Assembly: GCA_910578475.1 (NCBI GenBank)
Contig: CAJTRK010000025.1
Coordinates: 1 to 49,422, forward strand
Origin: an uncultured Lachnospiraceae bacterium
GTDB taxonomy: Bacteria; Bacillota; Clostridia; Lachnospirales; Lachnospiraceae
Length of the DNA: 49,422 bases
Direction of reading: 5' to 3'
Of the stretch, positions 34,379 through 42,109 are shown piece after piece. Under the pieces are notes generated by a model. That model did no database searches, had not been told where the DNA came from, and saw only the letters and a list, made by a program, of their open reading frames with translations. The translations under genes were made by a program, and so were the position numbers. Numbering within the stretch: the first letter of the stretch is position 1; each line of letters begins with the position of its first letter.

Positions 34379-35560
34379 ATGAATTATCGTATCGATAAAT
34401 ATGGAAATAAATTATCGATTCTTGGATATGGATGTATGCGTTTTACACAAAGCGGCGGGAAAATCGATTTGGATAAGGCCGAAAAGGAAATTATGGAGGC
34501 TTATAACGCCGGCATCAATTATTTCGACACTGCTTATATATACGGCGGAAGCGAGGACGCGCTCGGCAGAATCCTGGAAAAAAACGGTATCCGGGATAAG
34601 GTCAATGTCGCGACGAAACTGCCCCATTATCTGATTAAAAAATCGGACAGCATGGAAAAATATTTTACGGAAGAGCTGCGCAGACTGCGTACCGACCATG
34701 TGGATTATTACCTGATGCACATGCTGACGGATGTAAAGACATGGGACAGATTAAAGGCGCTCGGCATCATCGAATGGCTGGAAGAAAAGAAAAAAAGCGG
34801 CGCAATTCGTCAGGTCGGTTTTTCCTATCACGGAAATTCGGATATGTTTTGCGAACTGGTGGACGTATATGACTGGGATTTCTGCCAGATACAGTATAAC
34901 TATATGGATGAGCATTCTCAGGCGGGGCGGAAGGGACTTCATTATGCCGCATCCCAAAATCTGCCCGTTATCATCATGGAGCCGCTGCGGGGCGGAAAAC
35001 TGGTCGGCCTGCTTCCCGATGAAGCAAAACTGCTGATGGAAAACTATGAGGTGAAGCGCAGTCCGGCGGAATGGGCTTTCCGCTGGCTTTGGAATCAGCC
35101 CGAAGTCACCTGTGTCCTTTCCGGCATGAACTCTCTGGAAATGGTAAAAGAAAACGTCAGAACCGCCTCAAATGTGCAGGCAGGCGAACTGACCCAGGCG
35201 GACGAAGAACTTTTGCGGAATGTCGTAAACGCCATCAATGCCAAAATCAAAGTCGGCTGCACGGGCTGCCGGTATTGTATGCCCTGTCCCCAAAATGTGG
35301 ATATACCCGGAACTTTTGCGGCTTATAACAGAAAATATACGGAAGGATTCAAGGCGGCGCTCATGGAATATATCATGTGCACGGCGATTCGCAAAGATTC
35401 CTCCGCCGCATCCAACTGCATCGAATGCGGAAAATGCGAACAGCACTGTCCACAGCATCTGGAAATTCGGAAAGAACTGAAAAACGCCCGCAAAGAACTG
35501 GAAGGGCCGATTTATAAAATCGGACGGAAGTTTGTACAGTGGTTTAAGTTGTATGGTTAA
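34379..35560 (+). CDS. Aldo/keto reductase with C-terminal 4Fe-4S domain
   Basis: A 393-residue protein. Residues 1-280 are an aldo/keto reductase TIM barrel: YGCMRF, the catalytic Asp/Tyr in YFDTAYIYGGSE, Lys in ATKLP and His in YYLMHML. The C-terminal 110 residues carry two Cys clusters, CTGCRYCMPCP and CIECGKCEQHCP, of ferredoxin type, so electrons may move between an iron-sulfur partner and the barrel. This fused type is common in anaerobic Clostridia; substrate unknown. AAAGG supports ATG 34379 over ATG 34370. Confidence 0.9.
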   Translation: MNYRIDKYGNKLSILGYGCMRFTQSGGKIDLDKAEKEIMEAYNAGINYFDTAYIYGGSEDALGRILEKNGIRDKVNVATKLPHYLIKKSDSMEKYFTEELRRLRTDHVDYYLMHMLTDVKTWDRLKALGIIEWLEEKKKSGAIRQVGFSYHGNSDMFCELVDVYDWDFCQIQYNYMDEHSQAGRKGLHYAASQNLPVIIMEPLRGGKLVGLLPDEAKLLMENYEVKRSPAEWAFRWLWNQPEVTCVLSGMNSLEMVKENVRTASNVQAGELTQADEELLRNVVNAINAKIKVGCTGCRYCMPCPQNVDIPGTFAAYNRKYTEGFKAALMEYIMCTAIRKDSSAASNCIECGKCEQHCPQHLEIRKELKNARKELEGPIYKIGRKFVQWFKLYG

Positions 35561-35620
35561 GCGGAGAGTGAACTGTTATCGGGTAAGTGGCGCGGATAAA
35601 TGGCGTTGCGGAAAATCTGC

Positions 35621-35649
35621 TTGCGTCCCGCAGGCAAATGTGCTAAGAT
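35621..35649 (+). promoter_or_regulatory. Promoter of the Lsa-type ABC-F leader
   Basis: TTGCGT (35621-35626), 17 bases, TAAGAT (35644-35649). It predicts a start near 35656 and a leader of about 405 bases before the ABC-F gene, unusually long and fitting an attenuator. Confidence 0.5.
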
Positions 35650-35819
35650 ACATTGGAGTCAAAAAGAAAATAAAGAGCCGGCTGTACTGAAAGAACGGTG
35701 CTTCCGGTTTAAGAGTGGAGGCAAAGATGCGGAAATAATCTGCTTTTGGAACATGGAGATGATGAAAAAGACAATGTGGCAGGGCGCTGTCTGTATGTTG
35801 AATACAAGGAGGCGTTTTT

Positions 35820-35885
35820 GTGGCGTTTCGTTTTCGTACATGTTATCAAAAGTGGGTCGTTTTCTGTGTAACCCTCCTTTTTTGA
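35820..35885 (+). CDS. Putative leader peptide with an RFR motif (21 aa)
   Basis: GTG at 35820 has a perfect AAGGAGG seven bases ahead (35806-35812). The frame encodes 21 residues beginning MAFRFRTCYQKW, and stops at 35883-35885. R-F-R fits the +X+ motif at which ribosomes stall with macrolide-type drugs in known erm leader peptides. The end of the frame contains CCTCCTT, complementary to its own AAGGAGG and followed by T6, so leader translation and a terminator-like stem may compete. It lies about 180 bases ahead of the ABC-F gene. Interpretation as a regulatory peptide is inferred; it is not annotated anywhere that I know of. Confidence 0.55.
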   Translation: MAFRFRTCYQKWVVFCVTLLF

Positions 35886-35973
35886 TGCGCAGACCTGCAT
35901 GGGAAAGTTTGCTGTTGATTAGCGTGCAGGCCTCGTGGGGACAGGGCGAATCGTCCTGCCCGATTACCTGAAA

Positions 35974-36024
35974 ATGAAGAATCCCGCTTTTGTATTGGAA
36001 TGTGTGCCGAAACGGAACGCGTGA
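35974..36024 (+). CDS. Second small ORF overlapping the attenuator (16 aa)
   Basis: ATG 35974 opens a 16-codon frame (MKNPAFVLECVPKRNA) ending at TGA 36022-36024. Its codons 3-5 are the left arm of the terminator-like stem just before the ABC-F gene, so a ribosome on this frame would open that stem. It has no clear Shine-Dalgarno site, so it is weaker than the 35820 frame. It ends 38 bases before the resistance gene. Confidence 0.35.
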   Translation: MKNPAFVLECVPKRNA

Positions 36025-36062
36025 AGCGTGCGCCCGGCCCCAAACGGAAAGGCGGGATTTTT
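35981..36062 (+). terminator. Attenuator-like stem abutting the ABC-F start codon
   Basis: ATCCCGC plus TTT (35981-35990) pairs with AAA-G-GCGGGAT (36048-36058, one bulged G), followed by TTTTT directly before ATG 36063. The right arm contains the purine-rich ribosome binding site, so the stem would both terminate transcription and mask translation. The roughly 57-base loop holds CCG-AAA-CGG and ACGC/GCGT mini-hairpins that could support alternative folds. Confidence 0.5.
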
Positions 36063-37637
36063 ATGTCTAAAATAAGTGTGTCGAATCTGACCTTCTGCTA
36101 TGAGGGCAGTTTTGAAAATATTTTTGAACAGGTATCGTTTTGCATAGATACCGATTGGAAACTGGGATTTATTGGAAGGAACGGCAAGGGAAAGACGACT
36201 TTTCTGAATCTGCTGCTTGGAAAATATGAATATCAGGGGAGTATTCAGGCTTCCGTGGCGTTTGATTATTTTCCCTTTCAGATTGAAAAAGAGCGGCTTA
36301 CGGAATGTATGTCGGATTTCCTGTATGAATTTGCGCCGGACTGCGAGGAATGGCGGGTCATCATGGAGCTTGATAAAATGAAGATGGATGCGGAGCTGCT
36401 TTACCGCCCCTTTGGAACGCTCAGCCATGGGGAGCGCACGAGAGTCATGCTTGCGATTCTTTTTTCCAGAGAAAATTATTTCCTGCTCATCGACGAGCCG
36501 ACAAACCATCTGGACCAGACTTCCAGAGAAATTGTCAAGGAATACCTGCGTCAGAAAAAAGGATTTCTGCTGGTTTCCCACGACAGGGACCTGTTGGATG
36601 CCTGCGTGGACCATATTCTGGTGTTGAACCGCGTCACCCTCGAGGTACAGAAGGGTAATTTTTCTTCCTGGTGGGAAAATAAAGAGCGTAAGGACGCCTT
36701 TCAGATAGCGGAGAATGAGAAACACCGGAAGGAAATCGGTAAATTGAAAAAAGCAGCCGAACGGGCAAGGGACTGGGCCGACCAGAACGAAAGCACCAAA
36801 ATCGGCTACGACCCGATAAAAAATCATGACAGAGGGATGGGAACAAGACCTTATATCGGCGCAAAGACAAAGAAAATGCAGAGCCGGGCAAAGCAGATGG
36901 AAGAGCGAATCGAGAGAGAAATCGAAGAAAAAGAAGGGCTGCTTCAGGACATCGAGAATCCGGCGGATTTGAAAGTTATGCCGCTGAAACACCATAAGGA
37001 TATTCTGGTCAGAGCCGAAAAGTACGGCTTCGGATACGGGGAACGCGCCCTTTTGCGCGATTTTGATTTTACGATACAGCATGGCGAGCGGGTGCTCTTA
37101 CGAGGCGCGAACGGCTGTGGCAAATCCAGCCTGATAAAAGCGATTCTGCGGGCCAATGGGCCGGCGGAAAAAATGCCGCGGACGGATTTAAAGGAAAACG
37201 GGGCATCCCTGCGCGGGCGGGAAACGGCGACGCTCTGGGAAAGCGGCGTTCTGCGGACGGCCAGCGGTCTGCGCATTTCCTATATTGACCAGGACACCTC
37301 TTTTTTGCAGGGAAGTCTGAGCGGCTACTGCAAGGAAGAAGGACTGGACGAAAGCCTTTTTAAAGCGATTCTGCGGCAGCTCGACCTGGAGCGGACGAGA
37401 CTTGACGGCCGCATGGAGGAATTTTCGGAAGGACAGAAGAAGAAAGTGCTGATTGCTTCCAGTTTGCTGCGGCAGGCACACCTGTATATATGGGATGAGC
37501 CGCTCAACTATATCGACGTCTTTTCCAGAATCCAGATAGAAGCGTTATTACTCCGTTATCAGCCGACGATGCTGTTCGTGGAGCACGATATCCGTTTCCA
37601 GGAAAAAATCGCGACGCGGGTTGTGGAGTTGGGCTGA
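36063..37637 (+). CDS. Lsa-family ABC-F ribosomal protection protein
   Basis: A 524-residue soluble protein with two ABC ATPase domains and no membrane segments. Domain 1 has Walker A GRNGKGKTT (about residues 37-45), signature LSHGERTR and Walker B FLLIDEPTNHLD. Domain 2 has GANGCGKSS (about 350), FSEGQKKK and LYIWDEPLNYID. The N-terminus MSKISVSNLTFCYEG and the long charged linker (about 200-300) match the Lsa/Vga group, which enters the ribosomal E site and displaces lincosamides, streptogramin A and pleuromutilins. Whether this copy gives resistance is not known from sequence. The leader suggests antibiotic-inducible expression. Confidence 0.85.
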   Translation: MSKISVSNLTFCYEGSFENIFEQVSFCIDTDWKLGFIGRNGKGKTTFLNLLLGKYEYQGSIQASVAFDYFPFQIEKERLTECMSDFLYEFAPDCEEWRVIMELDKMKMDAELLYRPFGTLSHGERTRVMLAILFSRENYFLLIDEPTNHLDQTSREIVKEYLRQKKGFLLVSHDRDLLDACVDHILVLNRVTLEVQKGNFSSWWENKERKDAFQIAENEKHRKEIGKLKKAAERARDWADQNESTKIGYDPIKNHDRGMGTRPYIGAKTKKMQSRAKQMEERIEREIEEKEGLLQDIENPADLKVMPLKHHKDILVRAEKYGFGYGERALLRDFDFTIQHGERVLLRGANGCGKSSLIKAILRANGPAEKMPRTDLKENGASLRGRETATLWESGVLRTASGLRISYIDQDTSFLQGSLSGYCKEEGLDESLFKAILRQLDLERTRLDGRMEEFSEGQKKKVLIASSLLRQAHLYIWDEPLNYIDVFSRIQIEALLLRYQPTMLFVEHDIRFQEKIATRVVELG

Positions 37638-37650
37638 GAAATGAAGAGGG

Positions 37651-37679
37651 TTGAAATATAGACTCGTTTCATGTAAAAT
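37651..37679 (+). promoter_or_regulatory. Promoter of the 42-residue membrane peptide gene
   Basis: TTGAAA (37651-37656), 17 bases, TAAAAT (37674-37679), only 35 bases ahead of a small ORF and 14 bases after the ABC-F stop. Confidence 0.6.
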
Positions 37680-37713
37680 AGTTTTAATTGGTTGATAAGG
37701 AGGAATTTTTGCG

Positions 37714-37842
37714 ATGGCATCTACAGCTTTTTTACTTTTGGCAGGCGGTCTTGTGGTGATTCTGATTCCGGTCGTGATATCTGTTGTCTCGGCGGTGGTG
37801 TCCGGGGTGGCGGCAGCCGTGGATGATGAAGGGGAAGACTGA
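37714..37842 (+). CDS. Small membrane peptide (42 aa)
   Basis: A 42-residue peptide with AAGGAGG (37697-37703) ahead of ATG 37714 and its own promoter. Residues about 5-36 are almost entirely hydrophobic (FLLLAGGLVVILIPVVISVV and on), and the tail is acidic (DDEGED). It should span the membrane once. No family is recognised. Its independent promoter and good ribosome binding site support a real gene; its role and any link to the ABC-F gene are unknown. Confidence 0.6.
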   Translation: MASTAFLLLAGGLVVILIPVVISVVSAVVSGVAAAVDDEGED

Positions 37843-37918
37843 TATACGGTATCCTTCACATTTCGCTGAAAATGAATGATACAAGACACTAAGCCATAAG
37901 AAGGATGTGGTTAATTTT

Positions 37919-38107
37919 ATGAATACATTTCAGTATCAGGTAGTAAGCATTGACGGTGATTATGCGAATCTGAAGCGGACGGATATCGAAAGCGACGAGC
38001 TGAAACTGGTGGCGAGGGCGTTGCTGCCGCCGGAAATCACCGAGGGAACGCGCCTTTTGTATGAATATATGCAGTATCAGATAATGGATGAAAACATCGG
38101 AAGCTGA
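37919..38107 (+). CDS. Small hypothetical protein (62 aa)
   Basis: A 62-residue soluble protein beginning MNTFQYQVVSIDGDYANL. The pattern VVSIDGDYANLKRTDIESDELKL gives a short beta-rich fold; I believe it is a conserved small family of Clostridia but cannot name it. ATG 37919 follows AAGGATGTGG; GTG 37907 is an alternative. It precedes the DUF6056 gene by 19 bases and is probably co-transcribed. Confidence 0.6.
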   Translation: MNTFQYQVVSIDGDYANLKRTDIESDELKLVARALLPPEITEGTRLLYEYMQYQIMDENIGS

Positions 38108-38126
38108 ACAAGAATGGAGTATTTAA

Positions 38127-39638
38127 ATGAAAGTGAAAGCGTTCAAGACGGAATCCAAAATTGCGGCGGGTCTTGTTTTCCTGTTCGTGGTGAGCCTGAT
38201 TCCTGTTTTTCTGGTGGGAAGCTATGGTTATCCTTCGGCGGATGATTATGGTTTCAGCGCGTACAGCCATATCGCATGGATGAATACGCATTCTGTCTGG
38301 CAGACAGTAAAAGGAGCCTGCGCTACGGTAGTAGAGCGTTGGTATGGCTGGCAGGGAACCTTTTCCAGTATTTTTCTGATGGCCCTTCAACCGGGGATAT
38401 GGGGAATGTACGGACTGGTTCCTTTCATTATGATTGGAGCGGTGAGTCTGTCCACGCTCTATTTTCTTCATACAATTCTAATCAGAGTCATTCATGCGCG
38501 TCCTGCGGTATTTATCGGTATGTCCATGCTTTATCTTCTTTTTGCGGTACAATGTATGGTAGATAAGACACAGGGCTTTTTCTGGTATAACGGAGCGGCG
38601 CATTATATACTTCCGCATAGTGCGGCGTTATTTTTGTGCGCTCTTTGCATCCGGCTGCTGACGGAGGAGCGGAAAAAGGCGTACCGCCTTTTCATGGCCT
38701 GTCTGCTCGCTGTTTTTGTGGGCGGAAGCAATTATGTTACGGCTTTGATTGCGGCGGTTCTGTTCGTGACGGCGGCAGGACTTTTGTTTTTGGTAAAAAA
38801 AGGAAATAAGAGCCGGCTTCTTGCGCTGCCCTTTTTGTTCTTTCTGGCTGCGTTTCTTCTGAATGCGTTTGCGCCGGGAAATGCGGTAAGACAGGAAGAA
38901 ATGGTGGTGCGGCCCGGCGTCATGAAGTCGATTTTGCTGTCTTTTTATTATTGTGTGGAGTATGTAGTCGATATCTGGTTTAACTGGGCATATCTTTTGT
39001 TTGTGCTGGCGCTCATCCCGTTTTTGTGGGAGGCGGTCCGGGCGCTTGGCAGCCGCTTTTCTTATCGTGCGCCGCTCGTTGTTCTCGGCTATTCCTATTG
39101 TGTGCTGTCGGCCATGTTTACGCCGAGTCTGTTTGCGACCGGCGATGTGGGCGGCGGAAGAATTTTCAACATTATTTTTCTGGACTCCATGCTGTTTGTG
39201 ATGCTCAATCTTTTCTATTGTATGGGCTGGCTTTACCGGAAGTTCGAAGCATTCCGCTGCATGACCGGGGCCGCGAAAGAAACGGAAAGCTGTTTTGAGC
39301 GGAAAGATGTGCGGTGGTATCTGGCGGGCGTGCTGTGTTTCGGCATTTTTATCGGAGCGATGTATATGAAGGTAAATCCCGATTATTTCACGACGGTTTC
39401 GGCCGTTCATTCCCTTGTGACGGGAGAAGCGGCGGCTTTCGGAGCGGAAACGGACGAGCGGGAAACGCTTTTACAGGAAGCGGTGGAAAGCGGAGAAGCG
39501 GAAATTGAAATACCGCGGCTGACCGTGCATCCTTATCTTTTGTTCTGGAGCGATATAGAGGAAGGCGCTGAGGACTGGACGAACAAATCTATGGCAAGAT
39601 ATTATCAGAAGGATGCTGTTTTCGGGGTGAAAAGATGA
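38127..39638 (+). CDS. DUF6056-like polytopic membrane protein
   Basis: A 503-residue integral membrane protein with about 10-11 transmembrane helices and the early motif YGYPSADDYGFSAYSH after the first helix, typical of DUF6056 proteins (glycosyltransferase-C-like fold, often in surface-glycan regions). A conserved-looking FFWYNGAAHY loop follows. A C-terminal acidic tail of about 75 residues lies outside the membrane. GGAG precedes ATG 38127. Substrate unknown. Its stop overlaps the next gene (ATGA). Confidence 0.72.
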   Translation: MKVKAFKTESKIAAGLVFLFVVSLIPVFLVGSYGYPSADDYGFSAYSHIAWMNTHSVWQTVKGACATVVERWYGWQGTFSSIFLMALQPGIWGMYGLVPFIMIGAVSLSTLYFLHTILIRVIHARPAVFIGMSMLYLLFAVQCMVDKTQGFFWYNGAAHYILPHSAALFLCALCIRLLTEERKKAYRLFMACLLAVFVGGSNYVTALIAAVLFVTAAGLLFLVKKGNKSRLLALPFLFFLAAFLLNAFAPGNAVRQEEMVVRPGVMKSILLSFYYCVEYVVDIWFNWAYLLFVLALIPFLWEAVRALGSRFSYRAPLVVLGYSYCVLSAMFTPSLFATGDVGGGRIFNIIFLDSMLFVMLNLFYCMGWLYRKFEAFRCMTGAAKETESCFERKDVRWYLAGVLCFGIFIGAMYMKVNPDYFTTVSAVHSLVTGEAAAFGAETDERETLLQEAVESGEAEIEIPRLTVHPYLLFWSDIEEGAEDWTNKSMARYYQKDAVFGVKR

Positions 39639-40318
39639 GTAAAAAGATGAGTAAAAAGAGGGCATCCGCGGTTTCCGTCATTGGGGGAGCCGACGGACCG
39701 ACTTCCGTTTTTATTTTGGGAAAAAAAGAAAAGAATCTTTTTCGGCGTATGCAGCATGCGGTATATAACAGAAAATATCGAAGAAAAAGAAAAATCGCGG
39801 AACGTTCGGTTGTGCCGGGGACGCATACCATGCAGGAAACGATTCGGTACGCACGGGAACGGTATGGAATAACAGAGGCCGATGCTTCTTACCGGTATTA
39901 TGCGGAACGGAAGCGAAATATGAAGGGCGCACTGATTTCCCGGAAAAAGCCGGAACTGCTGCGGGAAGAAAAACAGATTCTGCCGCCGCAGGACTGCAGC
40001 GATAAGGCGGCCTGGCAGGCGTGGGAAAAACAGCTGCGGGAGTGGACCGAGATGCGTGACAAAGAAGTTGACGCGATTTCTCCGGAAGCTTTTCCGATGG
40101 ATTACCATCTTTTTGTCGCGGACATGGAAGGACAGGGCAGACTGGAGATGGAAGTCGAACTGCTGCACGGTGTGCTTGCCATTTCCGCTGTCGGCGTCGA
40201 ATTGAAAAAGATGAATGTAATTGCAAAAGATATTTATCGCTATTATGGTGTATCGAAAGAGGATATCGAGCAGCGTACCGAGCGGTATCAGGAACTTCTG
40301 ATGATGCTCAGTATGTAA
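39635..40318 (+). CDS. Hypothetical protein with an IGGADGPTSVF motif (227 aa)
   Basis: A 227-residue basic protein. Residues 14-26 carry VIGGADGPTSVFI, a motif famous from the beta subunit of sodium-pumping decarboxylases (OadB), but the rest is soluble, charged and helical, with none of OadB's membrane helices. The same short motif is found near the N-terminus of unrelated small proteins in gut Clostridia, so it may be a standalone element. The start overlaps the DUF6056 stop (ATGA at 39635-39638), indicating translational coupling. The opening MSKKMSKK is a tandem copy of one 12-base unit. Function unknown. Confidence 0.65.
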   Translation: MSKKMSKKRASAVSVIGGADGPTSVFILGKKEKNLFRRMQHAVYNRKYRRKRKIAERSVVPGTHTMQETIRYARERYGITEADASYRYYAERKRNMKGALISRKKPELLREEKQILPPQDCSDKAAWQAWEKQLREWTEMRDKEVDAISPEAFPMDYHLFVADMEGQGRLEMEVELLHGVLAISAVGVELKKMNVIAKDIYRYYGVSKEDIEQRTERYQELLMMLSM

Positions 40319-40327
40319 TGGCGCACA

Positions 40328-40858
40328 TCATAATACACATTCCAGCTGGCAGTCATAGGGCTCCGCTTCCACATGCTTCTGCTGATAGCATTTTGCCTCA
40401 ATACAGCCCCTTTTTCTGTAAAAGGCCTGACTTTCCACGGCCGAATGCGCGGAAATATAGAGTTTGCCCGCGCCCTTTTCTTTTGCCCAGTCTTTGGCAG
40501 CCTGAAAAAGCGTTTTGCCGATTCCCGTGCCGCGTATATCTTCCGAAACGTGAATGCTTGACAAATCCATATAGCGGTGTTCACCGCCGAAAATACCGGG
40601 TTCGACGGAAACGAATCCTTTCAGTCTGTTATCCAAAAAAGCGGCATATACGAAGCCGCCTGTCTGAACGGTATTTTTCAGACAGGAAACCAATAGCCGG
40701 TAATCTTTTTCATCCCAGTTATCAATAAAAGGGTCATCTTTGATAAGCCATGCGCCGTTTTCTCGCCGCCAGCATTTTGTTACGACCTGATGGCGGATAA
40801 AATGCTGAAACAGTGTGGGGCAGAGTTCCTCTGCGGAGAGCGTTCTGTATTGTATCAT
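40328..40858 (-). CDS. GNAT family N-acetyltransferase
   Basis: A 176-residue acyltransferase that uses acetyl-CoA. The GNAT core is visible: LSSIHVSEDIRGTGIGKTLFQAAKDWA (beta-4, the RGTGIGK pyrophosphate-binding loop and helix 3) at about residues 100-126, then LYISAHSAVESQAFYRKRGC at about 133-152. Minus-strand GAGG lies 9 bases ahead of ATG 40858. Substrate unknown. It converges with the previous gene, with only 9 bases between the stops. Confidence 0.88.
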   Translation of the reverse strand: MIQYRTLSAEELCPTLFQHFIRHQVVTKCWRRENGAWLIKDDPFIDNWDEKDYRLLVSCLKNTVQTGGFVYAAFLDNRLKGFVSVEPGIFGGEHRYMDLSSIHVSEDIRGTGIGKTLFQAAKDWAKEKGAGKLYISAHSAVESQAFYRKRGCIEAKCYQQKHVEAEPYDCQLECVL

Positions 40859-40913
40859 CTGAAAAACCTCATTTTGAAAAATTCGTCTTTTTGCTGGTCA
40901 TGCCGGACTCGGC

Positions 40914-40943
40914 GCATAAAATCATATCATAAGTTTCATAATA
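40914..40943 (+). promoter_or_regulatory. Probable sigma-G promoter of spoVA
   Basis: GCATA (40914-40918), exactly 18 bases, CATAATA (40937-40943): a full match to the sigma-G pattern gHATR-N18-CATnnTA. It lies 31 bases ahead of spoVAA, whose orthologues are made in the forespore under sigma G. Confidence 0.65.
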
Positions 40944-40974
40944 TAGTCAATCAAAAGCAGAAGTGAGGAATGTT

Positions 40975-41610
40975 ATGTCAACAAGTAACGTTACTTTGTA
41001 TTTAAAAGCGGAGCAGAATGTGGAATTGCAGTCGGAAGATGTTTATCTGAAAGACATCGGAAAAATGACTTGCAGCGATAAGCAGACGCTGGCCAGAATA
41101 AAGACCATTAAACTACATCATTTTAAGGCGGGAGAGCAGAAAAGACAGGTCATCAGTATTCTGAAGGCAATCGAAGAGATTGAAAAGGCTTTTCCCAACG
41201 TAACAGTAGAAAATCTGGGCGAAATCGACGTATTGGTGGAGCAGATAGATGTGGACAGACACAAGAGTCCCGTGCAGACGGTCAAAATCATTTTCGTCTC
41301 GTTGATTGCTTTTTTCGGGACGGCGTTTACGATTATGGCATTTCACAATGATATTGGCATCAACGATGTCTTTACGAAAGTCTATGAGATGGTTATGGGG
41401 CAGCCAGGCGAAGGTTACAGTATTCTGGAATTATCGTATTCCATTGGTCTTGCGTTTGGAATTATACTGTTTTTCAATCATATTGGGGGCAGGCGCATTA
41501 CCAAAGACCCTACGCCCATCGAAGTGGAGATGCGCGTCTATGAATCGGACGTCAATAAAGCGTTGATAGAAACGGCGGACAGAGAAGGGAAAATGTTGGA
41601 TGTTCATTAG
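40975..41610 (+). CDS. spoVAA: Stage V sporulation protein AA
   Basis: A 211-residue protein with an N-terminal cytoplasmic domain (about 1-100, with VYLKDIGKMTC and LVEQIDVDR) and two membrane segments (about 105-125 and 150-172). SpoVA proteins form the channel that moves dipicolinic acid into the forespore and out on germination. The start is ATG 40975 (GAGGAA ahead). It is first in spoVAA-AB-AC behind a sigma-G-like promoter. Confidence 0.9.
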   Translation: MSTSNVTLYLKAEQNVELQSEDVYLKDIGKMTCSDKQTLARIKTIKLHHFKAGEQKRQVISILKAIEEIEKAFPNVTVENLGEIDVLVEQIDVDRHKSPVQTVKIIFVSLIAFFGTAFTIMAFHNDIGINDVFTKVYEMVMGQPGEGYSILELSYSIGLAFGIILFFNHIGGRRITKDPTPIEVEMRVYESDVNKALIETADREGKMLDVH

Positions 41611-42097
41611 GCAGATATTTATGGCGGTTCTTGGAGCAAGCTTTGGGTTCATCGTATCGGGCGGTGTTTTCACGGTTCTGATTTCAGTCGGTCTGATACC
41701 GAGGTTTGCGGGGAAGATGCACATTGCAAAGCATATATTTATACTGGAAGAGATGGTTGTGTTCGGAACGCTGGCGGGAGACTTTCTCAGCGTTTTCAGC
41801 GATTACGGAAAGCTTGGTGAATGGGTGCTTTCCAACCGGATATTCGGCGGTCAGGCGACGGAAGGCGTCTGGCATGCGGCCGGAAATGTACTGCTGATTC
41901 TGTTCGGCGCCTTTTCCGGTATCTTCGTAGGGTGCCTGGCGCTTGCGATTGCGGAGATGCTGAATACGATTCCGATTTTTGCAAGAAGAATCGGCTTCCG
42001 GCATGGACTGGGATGTGCGATTCTCGCCGTGGCGCTCGGAAAACTGGTGGGAAGCCTGATTTATTTTACGCAGGCGGTCTGTCAGTACGGTGGTTAA
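41600..42097 (+). CDS. spoVAB: Stage V sporulation protein AB
   Basis: A 165-residue membrane protein with four hydrophobic segments. Motifs GASFGFIVSGGVFTVLISVG near the start, HIFILEEMVVFGTLAG and FVGCLALAIAEMLNTIP are typical of SpoVAB. It overlaps spoVAA by 11 bases, indicating translational coupling. Part of the dipicolinic acid channel complex of the forespore membrane. Confidence 0.92.
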   Translation: MFIRQIFMAVLGASFGFIVSGGVFTVLISVGLIPRFAGKMHIAKHIFILEEMVVFGTLAGDFLSVFSDYGKLGEWVLSNRIFGGQATEGVWHAAGNVLLILFGAFSGIFVGCLALAIAEMLNTIPIFARRIGFRHGLGCAILAVALGKLVGSLIYFTQAVCQYGG

Positions 42098-42109
42098 ACG
42101 TGTGGGAAA

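Noticed and set aside
35600..35971. 123-codon frame across the ABC-F leader
   Set aside because: No ribosome site, Cys/Arg-rich composition, and it conflicts with the well-placed leader peptide frame at 35820.
35964..37082. 372-codon minus-strand frame opposite the ABC-F gene
   Set aside because: Antisense shadow of a strongly supported ABC-F coding sequence, with no domain of its own.
39635..40318. Sodium-pumping decarboxylase beta subunit
   Set aside because: Only the short GGADGPT motif matches; the protein has no membrane helices and is about half the expected length.
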